A stretch of 64,000 nucleotides of DNA from Turritopsis dohrnii (Eukaryota > Cnidaria > Hydrozoa > Anthoathecata > Oceaniidae): positions 62,001 to 126,000 of the forward strand of contig BQMF02000650.1 in NCBI GenBank assembly GCA_027922465.2, in the 5' to 3' direction. The notes below the pieces were generated by a model. It saw only the letters and a program-made list of their open reading frames with translations, did no database searches and was not told where the DNA came from. The translations under genes were made by a program, and so were the position numbers. Shown one piece after another: positions 34,226-43,825 of this stretch. Positions within the stretch are counted from its first letter, which is position 1; each line of letters starts with the position of its first letter.

Positions 34226-35248
34226 CTACGTAATATATACCTCATAATCATTAAGTCCGTTTGGTAGGAAAGTATTCAGTTTATACTGCCAAAACTGTTC
34301 TTTCTTTCGTACAGACGTTTCATCTGACCCTTGATCAATTAACGTAAATTCCCAATCCAAAAAACCTTTGTGACCCACCTGGTCAAAATGATTAAGTAGT
34401 GACTGTTGGGGAACAGTTTTGACAGTATGACGATTATTACAGGATTTGTAGTTGTTAAATCGTAATCTAAATTTTGTAGTGGAGCTGCCAACATATTGAA
34501 CACCACAAGCTTTACAATTAAGTAAATATACCACATTTTCTGAGTTACAGTTCAGTTGAAAATTCCTGATTTTATACTTTCGCCCGTCCCTACTTGCAAA
34601 TTCCGTGGTGTTTTTTATGAATGGGCAGACACCACAACGTTTTCCAGAGCATCCGTTACATTTTCCTATTTCAGGTTTCTGTTGTGGAACCTTAGCACGA
34701 ACTAATAAGTCTTTAAGACTTTTTCCTCTATGAAAGCCAATAAGGGGGACGCTCTGAAATACGTCTTGGTGAGATTTATTACAATTTAGAATTACTTGAA
34801 TTTTCCGTAGTATCCTGTTTAAATTCCTATAAGCCGGGTGATACGTAATATTCAAAACAAACTTCCTTGATTCCGTTGATTTTCTCTGTTTATTTTCTTT
34901 CAAAAGATCTTCCCTTTTAAACTTCCTACCCTCTAAAACCTTTCTCCGTACTAGCTTTTCGTCATATCCTCTTTTTATTAGCCAAGCCTCTAGATCGTTG
35001 CACCTTTTGTCAAAAAATTCATTATTAGAACATATCCGATTGAGCCTCAATGTTTGACTATAAGGGATAGAGCTTTTGCAGTGCCATGGGTGACAAGATG
35101 TTGGGTGAAGGTACTGGTGCGTATCTGTAGATTTGACGAAAAGATCTGTGAGAAGTTTTTTCCCCTTACGGATAACTTGGATATCAAGGAAATCTATTTT
35201 GCTGCTGGAGTAATTTGCCGTAAACTTAATGGTTGGATGGGCGTCGTT

Positions 35249-35253
<5 letters not shown>
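34226..35253 (-). pseudogene. Penelope-like RT C terminus plus GIY-YIG endonuclease
   Basis: The frame is open from 35253 to the stop at 34226. The first part reads FLDIQV, then KSTDTHQYLH and IPYSQTLRLNRICS, the thumb region of Penelope-type reverse transcriptase. A Cys-rich linker follows (CNGCSGKRCGVCPF). The GIY-YIG nuclease part has VVYLLNCKACGVQYVGS, then R in KFRLRFNNYK, H in LLNHFDQVGH and E in KKEQFWQ. The upstream RT palm is missing, so it is truncated and not an independent element. The shorter frame often taken from 35050 has no ATG there (TTG), so the boundary is the truncation. Confidence 0.88.

Positions 35254-35280
<27 letters not shown>
35253..35280. repeat. (TA)n microsatellite
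   Basis: Thirteen to fourteen TA units sit between the truncated Penelope-like element and the continuation of the 5' LTR. Confidence 0.95.
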
Positions 35281-35284
<4 letters not shown>

Positions 35285-35633
35285 CCACTCCCCCTTTCAG
35301 TCAGTTAGCTTGTGTCAGGTCATCAAGTATCACTCATCAGTTTTCAATCAACACAAATTTCAAACTATACCTACATCAAGTCTCAACTCAATTCATCACA
35401 TCACATACCACTTTTTTATTGGCTACCTGGTAGGTTTTCTTCTTTCTTTTATGTCTACCATACTATACCCTACGCTTATTATTAGTTATTTCTTGTATTT
35501 TTGTATTTTTGTACAGTTTGAACAATACATTATGATGTTACAAACTTAGTCAATTTATGGTGTGACCCTACATTCAAACAGAAGAGCATTCGAACAGATG
35601 TACCTTTCAAGCTAAATTCAACTCACGACCTAC

Positions 35634-37484
35634 ATGTCAACTGACCGATCAAGACGAGACATCAAACGAGTTGATTATCGTCAACTCCATTCAACCGGTC
35701 AACTCAACAACTTGGTAGTAAACAACACCTCTATCGACGCTACTTCCTCGTTGTCACTTCAAGAAGAACTTAATATCTCGAAACAATTTGATTTATTGTC
35801 GCTGGATGACAACATGGCGACAAACAGTGATGCAGAGATTGAAGCAGGCGTTATCATGCATGAAGTTCTCGATGTAATTGATGAGAATCCAATCATAACT
35901 GAACGTATGGATGACAATCTTCTCATTCTTAAGCGACTTCAGGAGCTTCGAAATTCACTCTACCGTTTCGATGGAATCCTGAAAAGGCAAGACAAAGATC
36001 ATGGTCTTTTGCAGCAGATCTCAAATACTTTGGTCATCATTAAGGATTACATCAAAGACTCAAACGATTGTAAACAGAAAGTCAACCTCAATCAAGTCAA
36101 GCAGATCACTGAAGAATCCTGTCGTAAAGAACGTTCAAGACTCCTCATGATAAGTGAGTTACGTCGGTTAATAGCTGAACTTTAAAATGACTTTAGTATC
36201 GACTTGAGTTATGTAACTGATTCTGAACTACTCCAATTGAAATCAGATTTATCTTTGAAAGCTGATCAACTTAACAAAGCTGCTGAAAGGTATGAACTTA
36301 TACTACAAACATCCTTCTCGAATCCAGAAACCCTATCAGAAGTGAAGGCTCTTGGTGACCAGTACTTGTCAAAGATCGCGGCATATACAAGCTCAAGACC
36401 TTTACTGAGTCAAAGTTAAATATTCGTCTTGAGAAATTCTCCGGCTCATCAGAATCTCAAATCGACTTTTATACATTCAAATCAAACTCAATTCAAAACA
36501 CCTCGTCATTTGTTGCCTGATTTACTTAAGAACAATTATCTTAACGACCCTGCACTGAGCAAGGTTAAGAGTTTCACAGACATTAAAAACATCTGGCAGC
36601 GACTACAATTTGCTTATGGAGATGTCAAACACCTCCTAGCTAAGAAGTTAAATCTTATCAACAACATTGACAACATCTCGAAAATCAAAGGTGCAGTCAA
36701 CATTGCGTTCGCTATCAGCAAGATCGTCAATTTGGTCAAAGAGCTAATCCATCTTGCAGAGACACACAACATCGAAGAATATCTGTATTATGGTGGTGGT
36801 ATTCAAAACATCTACTCATTGCTTGGTCACTCACGTTTGTCCAAATGGTTGTCGACATTGGATTCAGATATCTCTCCAAAACAGACATGGAGCAAACTTG
36901 TTGAGTTTCTTGAAAAGGAGCTCAAGCTACAACAACAAATGGTGGTCATCCTGGGATCATCAGACAACTCAGCAAAGATGCAACGACCCAGCAAACAAGA
37001 AACTCCTAAAATCAGACGGTGAGGATACAATGCCAATCCACGTGGTTCATCACCTACAGTTTGCAGTATCTGTCAATCACCTGATGGATCCTTTGACCAT
37101 GTATCAACATCTGGACGAGCAGGAATTCGACTCATCCAATACCAAACCTGCAAGCAATTTTCTGAATTGAATCCTGCAAAACGTCTGTCTCTACTCAAGC
37201 AAAAAGGTTATTGCTATCAATGCCTCTACCCAGGGGAAGATATATCAACTGGCAAACATAAAGATGGGTGTTGTCAATACGATTTTGTCTGTCAACACAA
37301 GTCTCACGACAACGACACTCCAAGAAAACACGTACTTGTTTGTGAAGAACATAAGGATACCCAATCCAACAAGGATCTTCTGCAAAAATACAAGTATCGA
37401 TGTGTCAGAAGTCCAAAGCTGCCAACATTTGCACACGAAATTAGCCTGTCCTTCGTTAATGGTTGCTTCAAATCAAATCCATGA
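35634..37484 (+). pseudogene. BEL/Pao gag region with in-frame stops
   Basis: A single reading frame begins at 35634 shortly after the 5' LTR. It is broken only by stops, at 36183-36185, 36417-36419, 37020-37022 and others near 37022-37166. Its middle is a helical capsid-like region (LVKELIHLAETHNIEEYLYY). Its end, 37167-37484, is a Cys/His cluster (GYCYQCLYPG, then CCQYDFVCQH, then HVLVCEEH) characteristic of BEL/Pao gag. The product would package the RNA. As it stands the frame cannot give a full protein. Confidence 0.8.
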
Positions 37485-37532
37485 ATCAACTCTAATGATA
37501 TTCCACACGGCATATTTCTGTTCCAATCTATT

Positions 37533-40150
37533 TTGGTCAACAGCCGGCAATATACCATCTTCTTCGATAATGGATGCTTCGATTTTATTGTAAAGCATTC
37601 TGCCGTGAAATCCCTGGGATCATTGACCATTCAAGAGTCATCCCACTCAATTGAAATCAGTGGCGTAGGCAACACAACAACTCATTCAACCTACGGCACA
37701 TACAATGTCAAGATACCAATGTTCAATGGTCAGATGGCGTCACTGTCTGGTACCCGCCTGGAGGATATTACTGCTGTCTTCCCTCACTACACACTTGATG
37801 AACCGTTTCAAGACATCTGCAGGTCGTATCAATTATCTGGCCAAGATTCATAGATGCTTCCGATTTCTTCATCTGTTGTTGGAGGCGAAGTGCACCTCAT
37901 GATTGGCATGCGTTACCTGCGATACCACCCTTAGATGATATATCAACTCCATTCTTGCTTAGCAATATACGAGTCACCATTCAAGAACGTCAATGGTGGT
38001 CGCGGTGTCATTGGTGGTCCGCATCATGTCTTTACCAGTATTCATCAATGTTTCTTCTCCGAATCAAGGGCATCAGCATTCTTCACCAGTCAACTTCAAA
38101 TGTGCAACTCTGGCATCAAGTTCGATCCTGACATATCAATATCCGTCCTTCCGTCATATCCTGGAAAGCATTTCGACTCAGCAGAATCAATTGGTTCAGA
38201 GATAACGTATCGCTGTATCAAGTGTCGAAGTTGTAAGGACTGCAAGAGATCAGATCGTCAGGAAGCAATCAGCATCAGAGAGGAGATGGAACAAGAAATC
38301 ATCAACTCATCTTTAACAATCGATAAGGACAAGAAGACCATCACAGCTATATTACCCTTTATCAAGAAACCTGAAATCAAGCTTGTTCCGAACAAATAAA
38401 TTGCGACTAAGATTTACAACCAACAATTGAGGAAACTTGAACGCAACCCAAAGGACAAAGATGACATCTTGAAGTCAGAAGCCAAGCTGCAGAGCATGAG
38501 ATTTGTGGATTATGTCAGCAACCTGCCAATGTTCAACAATCACTTCAAGCAAATCCAATTAAAAATTTCATTCCATGGCGTGCTGTTTGGAAATCAACAT
38601 CACTGAGTACTCCATGCCGCATTGTTTTCGATGCGTCATTTCCCACAGCATCAGGTTATAGTTTAAACGGCCTACTTGCGAAAGGAAGAAATAACCTAAA
38701 CAAGCTTCAAGAAGTCTTGCTACGTTGGTCAACATACAAGATCGCCATCCATACTGATGTATGCAAGATGTATAACACCATTCATCTCAATCAAAATCAT
38801 TGGTGCTATCAGTGTTATATCTGGCATCCAGAACTTGATTCTTCGAAAATTCCCATGGAAAATGTCATCAAAACTTTGATTTACGGGATCCGTTCCAGTG
38901 AAAATCAGACGGAGCACGGTGTCCGTAAAATTGCCAACCTATTTCAAGAACAATATCCAGAAGTCCATCGAATCATCCATGAAGACGTGTACGTGGATGA
39001 CTGCTTATCTGGAGAACAATCAAATGATGTTGCTCATCTACGTGCAGACCAATTGGAGCGCGTCATTCAACATGGAGGTTTCCGTCTCAAGGGAATCACT
39101 TTCTCTGGGGAAGATCCAATATCAGATCTCACTGATGATGGTGACTCAATAACCGTTGGAGAGATGAAATGGTACCCAAAGATAGATGAGATATCACTCA
39201 ACATATCAGAACTGAACTTCTCCAAAAAGTCAAGAGGAAAGACAAATCAAGATCGATCAAATGTGATTCCGGACAAGCTTACTCGTCGCCAATGCATCTC
39301 AAAGGTGGCAGAAATATATGACCTCACTGAAAAGATCTCTCCACTGGTTGCTGCCATGAAGCTGGATCTTCATCAGCTAAATCGACGCCAACTGAATTTG
39401 GATGATGTCCTTCCAGACGATCTTCGACAAATATGGTTACATCACTTTGACAAAATGAAAGAAATTGGTTCAATTCGCTTCAAACGATCAATCATACCTG
39501 AAAATGCTGTTAATATGAACATTGAGACCCTTGATTTTGGGGACGCAAGTCAAACTTTGGTATGCGTCTGTATATATGTACGTTTTCTTCTCACAGATGA
39601 TTCTTATTCCTGTCAATTGGTGTTCTCACGTACAAGGACAGCACAGAAGGTATCATTGCCAAGAGCCGAATTATACGCAGCACTGATGAACACATACACA
39701 AGTAAGATTGTGCAACGATCATTTAAAGGTCTTGTGACATCCTCAAAGAAGTTTATTGGCAGTCAAGTTACTTTACATTGGATCTGCAACAATCAAAAGC
39801 GGTTAAAGGAATGGGTCAGAAACCGTGTTCTGGAAATCAATCGCTTCACATCCAGAGATCAGTGCTCATATATTCATTCAAAAGAGAATATTGCTGACCT
39901 TGGAACAAGACCAGGAGCAAAAGTCAAAGATATTGACCAATCCTCAGAGTGGATTAATGAAAAAGCCTGGATGCATCTACCATCCACAGAATTCCCAACG
40001 CAGTCAGCTGATGAATTGAAGCTAACAGCACAGCAACTCTCAGAAGTGGAAAAGGAAAAATTAATTCCTTCAGTGCATTACACATCGTTCACATCAGAAA
40101 CTATTCTCAACGAGATGAAGAAAAGATACCAATTCTCCAAGTATACATAG
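37533..40150 (+). pseudogene. BEL/Pao protease-RT-RNase H region, broken
   Basis: The protease-like part (37533-37853) has FFDNGC in place of the usual D-[ST]-G. Stops follow at 37851 and 38397. The RT/RNase H part lies at 38717-40150 in another frame. It has YVDD near 38991-39002, then LPRAELYAALM and the RNase H-like segment with LHWICNNQKRLKEWVRNRV and ADLGTRPG. The piece between 38400 and 38717 carries RT N-terminal motifs in yet another frame. Multiple stops and a frameshift make it non-functional. Confidence 0.82.
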
Positions 40151-40373
40151 CTTCACAGTCATAATCAGAATCATGGCGTATGTTATTCGTTACGTCAAGA
40201 AGCTAATGGAACGAGTACGAAAAATTTCATCATCCAAAGTCAATTCAACCATTCTAACAGAAGAAGAGATATCAAGTGCCGAGATGTACTACTTCAGAAA
40301 AGGATCACACGAGATTCGTCACTTCATTTCAAAATGAAAGTATCAGAAGGTATCCACTGAAAAGAATGGCATC

Positions 40374-41688
40374 TTGACTTACACTGGCAGAATACTTCCT
40401 AACAAAGGTGTTTCCATTGTTGAAAACTTCACCGATGTAATGAAGGATCTGTCTGCTGATTCGTTCTGTGTACCGTTGCTCGAAAGATATTCTCCAATTG
40501 CATACAGCATATCAATGGATAGTCACTGGAATCATCCTACGGTTAAACACAGTGGCATTGAAACAACCCATCGATATCTTCTCAAGAAAGTCTGTATAAT
40601 TGAGGGAAGATTTCTTGTCAAACATATTCGAAAGAATTGTGACAGATGGCGATACCTCGGCAAACGTACTGTGGAGATGGCAATGGGACCAATATCATCT
40701 TTCAATTTAACCATTGCACCTGCTTTTTATTTTACACAGTTGGACCTGTCAGGACCATATCAATCCTATTCACCAAGCCACAAACGTACTACAGTGAAAA
40801 TATGGCTTATCGTCTTCTGCTGTTGTTCCACATCCGCAGTCAAAATAAAATTAATGGAAGACTATACAACAACATCATTCATTAATACATTCACAAGATT
40901 TTCCTGTGACCATGGATACCCTAAACGCTTATTGTGTGATGAGGGAAGTCAACTTGTGAAAGGTTGCAAGGAAATGAAGGTCGACTATCATGATTTGAAA
41001 TCGACAGTGATGAAGAATATGCACATTGATTTTGATACATTAGCTGTGCAAGGACACAATATGAATGGAAAAGTTGAACGCAAAATCAAAGAAGTCAATC
41101 AGTCAATTGAGAAGTCTCTCCAAAACCATCGCTTGTCCTTATTGCAATGGGAAACACTCAGTTCTACCATTGCAAATCAGATCAAGAATTTACCCATTGC
41201 TATTGGTGATATTTCTGGTGACTTTGAATGCTGGGACCTAATAAGACCAAATCGTTTACTGCTAGGTTGCAACAATGAACGATGTCCTATTGGAATCATA
41301 TTCTGTGACAATCCAAGTTTGACGTTAAAGGAGAATCTACAACGCATGGTTTGAAGTATGGCTTTTGGTGCATGTGCCTAAGCTAATGAAGCAATCAAAG
41401 TGGTACAATAGTGATTCCATCGGTATTGGTGATATCATTCTATTTACGAAACGAGATTCTGTATTATCAAATCGATACACCTATGGTATTGTCAAGAGTT
41501 TAGAGTATGGTGAAGACAAGCTGCCACGAAAAGCGTCAATAATGTACAAAAATGACAGCGAGAATGTCATGCGTGAAACAAATCGATCAGTTCGTGGAAT
41601 AGTCGTTATTCATCCAGTAAACGAATGCGATTTCATGGCGGAGCTTCGTATGATGGCCAAACATGTCGACATGAATTATATTGCTTAA
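40374..41688 (+). pseudogene. BEL/Pao integrase region, broken
   Basis: The zinc-binding part reads HSGIETTHRYLLKK. The usual CxxC is altered to NCDRWR. Catalytic candidates are D in FTQLDLSGP, D in LLCDEGSQL and E in GKVERKIKEV. The frame stops at 41352-41354 and continues in another frame to 41688 (DIILFTKRDSVLSNRYTYG, the C-terminal DUF5641-like part common in BEL/Pao). It is followed by the polypurine-like tract and the 3' LTR. Confidence 0.85.
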
Positions 41689-41920
41689 ATGTTTCCCTTT
41701 TGGTGGGGTGTGTGAAGTTTGCAAAATAAAAATAAATAAATTATAAAAAGTTCAAAATTTAACTGAAAATATCCATTTAATATGTACTGGCTACTTAGCT
41801 ACCATTTTTATTTGTTGTTGTGCCAAGTTGGTGCACACACATATATATATATATTTATATATATTGATAAAGACTAGCAAAAGTCGAAATATTGTCCTTT
41901 TCCAGCCGATATTTTTAACA

Positions 41921-42169
41921 AAAACAGCGCAAAAACCAAACTGAATATGTGCATCTTGAACACTTTTGATCAAAGTATAAACAAGAAAAACAGCATAAAT
42001 AAATTCTATATTTCGACTTTATTACACAGTCATCATCAGGAAAGTGATTTCTGATGATGACTGTGTAATAAAGTCGAAATATAGAATTTATTTATGCTGT
42101 TTTTCTTGTTTATACTTTGATCAAAAGTGTTCAAGATGCACATATTCAGTTTGGTTTTTGCGCTGTTTT
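41921..42169. repeat. 118-bp perfect inverted repeat, 13-bp spacer
   Basis: Arms 41921-42038 and 42052-42169 are exact reverse complements by my reading, around a 13-bp spacer. Each arm begins near the centre with TGATGATGACTGTG and contains AGTCGAAATATAG, so each carries one hammerhead-like core in opposite orientation. It looks like two Penelope-type 3' ends joined tail to tail. Confidence 0.9.
42051..42085 (+). ncRNA. hammerhead-ribozyme-like motif in palindrome arm
   Basis: Reads CTGATGA, one base, then GACT / AGTC as a possible stem around a 9-nt loop, then GAAATATAG. A mirror copy lies on the minus strand in the other arm. The pattern matches that at 33612-33650. Confidence 0.4.
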
Positions 42170-42283
42170 CGAAATATTGTGATAAGAAATAATGTGTTTT
42201 TCTTGTTTACTATAATACTCAACACATACGTGAACTGACTGTTACGTTTTATTTATATATATATATATATGTGTGTGCACCAA

Positions 42284-42318
<35 letters not shown>

Positions 42319-42379
42319 CTTCTATAACAGCATAGTCAAGTTTTAAAAAAATTATATATGGAATCAGAAAAAAACTAAT

Positions 42380-42432
42380 GCATAGTACAAGCTTTCGAGT
42401 TATTCTCTTCGTCTGACGAAGATATATATATA
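42380..42432 (-). repeat. second Penelope-like terminal motif plus (TA)n
   Basis: Minus strand reads CAGACGAAGAGAATAACTCG then AAAGCTTG. A 3-4 bp stem (GAG/CTC) is followed by GAAAGC. This resembles recurring 3' ends of Penelope-like elements. It abuts the (TA)n tract that precedes the resumed LTR. Confidence 0.5.
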
Positions 42433-43340
42433 CAGACCACTCCCCCTTTCAGTCAGTTAGCTTGTGTCAGGTCATCAAGTATCACTCATCAGTTTTCAAT
42501 CAACACAAATTTCAAACTATACCTACATCAAGTCTCAACTCAATTCATCACATCACATACCACTTTTTTATTGGCTACCTGGTAGGTTTTCTTCTTTCTT
42601 TTATGTCTACCATACTATACCCTAAGCTTATTATTAGTTATTTCTTGTATTTTTGTACAGTTTGAACAATACATTATGATGTTACAAACTTAGTCAATTT
42701 ATCGTGTGACCCTACACATAACATAGTAGCGTGTTCGGTTTGCCAGTGTTGTATCCTAACGCTTGGCTGACTGTCTGAGATCGGTGAACCTTTTTTTCGA
42801 GCAATCAAAATGTTTAAAAACCGAAGCTTTCCTTGCACGAAAAAAGTAGGTCATAAAACAAAATATTTTTTTGCTTTTGTTTTAAAAATTGAATTTCTTT
42901 GTTATGCGCTTCTGATCGAACATGTTTTTATTCACTTTATTCATTTAGCACGTGCCTCTTCCCGTGCGATCTTTTTATGAAGAGAAACCATTCTCTCCCT
43001 ACGTTTAATAACACCCATGTTAGAGCGCGTAACTTTTTTAAAACAAAAGCTGATAATAAGTTGAAGTTTTTTCTCAATACGTTTTGAGTGTATTGTTATA
43101 CTGATAAACGATTGGTTTTAAAAAATGAATAAGTAACACATCATGAAAAACCTGAAAAATTGATGTAAAGTTGATGTAAAACTGATGTAACACTGACTGC
43201 ACACCAGAGGTTGTGACTTCGAATCTGCTTTGGCTGAACACATGTTGTACGAGTCGTTTATAAGGAAATTTGACGTTTATTGATACAGTGATACAGAGCA
43301 GGGGGACATGGGCGGCGAGCGACGCCGCCTTGGCGCCTAG

Positions 43341-43825
43341 TTATTTATATCTCGCCAATTGTCCTATTCTGACATACCACTTCCAACAAGAAAATGGTTA
43401 CCCAACGGGGCACATTTGTTAAAAACTCTGTGAAGGAGTAAATTGTTTGAAATATACAATTTTAATAAAGAATCTCTACGTCGCAGTGACTTTTTAACAA
43501 TTTCATCTGCTGGGTATTGCCATTCAAATATCCTGAAAATTAGCGTGGAGCGGTTTCTTCTAAGGCTGAAGCGGAAATTGTCCAAGCCATGAGGCTTCTA
43601 GTTGAAATTCAAGTGGTTACTGCATTACTTTTAACTCAATCAAAACAATCCGTGATTATAAATTGAACACCTTAATCAAACATCATTTTTACATTCACAT
43701 AAAAAACGCAACATTCATTACTGGAGATGAAACAAGTTCCACAAGAAGACAAATTACTGGCTCGCTTGTGCATTACATGCACGACCATGTGAGCTTTAGT
43801 CATTATTGATTATTATTATTATTCT
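43341..43825. other. spacer with a short dispersed repeat
   Basis: The block 43525-43615 (CATTCAAATATCCTGAAAAT up to TGAGGCTTCTAGTT) is similar to 58605-58695. No gene is supported here. Confidence 0.5.

Larger units (their letters stand above)
33552..35253 (-). mobile_element. Penelope-like element, 5'-truncated
   Basis: A minus-strand reading frame from 35253 to 34226 is followed by about 670 bp of 3' UTR. The fragment is bordered by (TA)n at both sides (33490-33551 and 35253-35280). A ribozyme-like motif lies at 33612-33650. Inserted in the 5' LTR of the BEL/Pao element. Confidence 0.85.
33367..35572 (+). repeat. BEL/Pao 5' LTR, interrupted
   Basis: LTR sequence is 33367-33490 and 35281-35572. 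Between them lie a (TA)n tract, a Penelope-like fragment on the minus strand and a second (TA)n tract. It ends CCCTACA. Confidence 0.88.
41711..42716 (+). repeat. BEL/Pao 3' LTR, interrupted
   Basis: LTR sequence is 41711-41845 and 42433-42716. Between them lies about 590 bp of (TA)n tracts, a foldback palindrome and Penelope-like end sequence. An inverted copy of the local LTR segment, GTGTGTGCACCAACT, occurs near 42270. Confidence 0.88.
33362..42721 (+). mobile_element. BEL/Pao LTR retrotransposon, defective
   Basis: LTRs begin TGTGAAGTTTG and end GACCCTACA, at 33367-35572 and 41711-42716. They are flanked by the 5-bp duplication CATAA (33362-33366 and 42717-42721). Ignoring later insertions the LTR is about 420 bp, with roughly six substitutions and one 8-bp indel between copies. 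The interior encodes gag, protease, RT/RNase H and integrase regions of BEL/Pao type, interrupted by several stops. A purine-rich tract, GGTGGGGTG, precedes the 3' LTR. Confidence 0.9.
29849..43340 (+). mobile_element. head-to-tail Helitron array 1 (five units)
   Basis: Five units follow each other with no spacer, each junction reading CTAG then TCTATAT. Units are 29849-30714, 30715-31579, 31580-32595, 32596-33061 and 33062-43340. The last is interrupted by a BEL/Pao element. The whole array lies between A (29848) and T (43341), the standard Helitron target. None encodes a replicase. The 3' ends carry GC-rich hairpins in otherwise AT-rich DNA. Confidence 0.88.
33062..43340 (+). mobile_element. 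Helitron unit 1.5, split by BEL/Pao
   Basis: The 5' part is 33062-33366 and the 3' part 42717-43340, separated by the LTR element and its duplicated CATAA. The two parts join in the order of the other units (AACATTTTGGACAA before, TGTTCGGTTTGCCAGTG after). The terminal hairpin has decayed to GCCTTGGCGCCTAG. Confidence 0.85.

Noticed and set aside
35634..41688. Alternative genetic code or programmed readthrough in the BEL/Pao genes
   Set aside because: All three stop codons occur, and real frameshifts are present in pol; ordinary decay is simpler.
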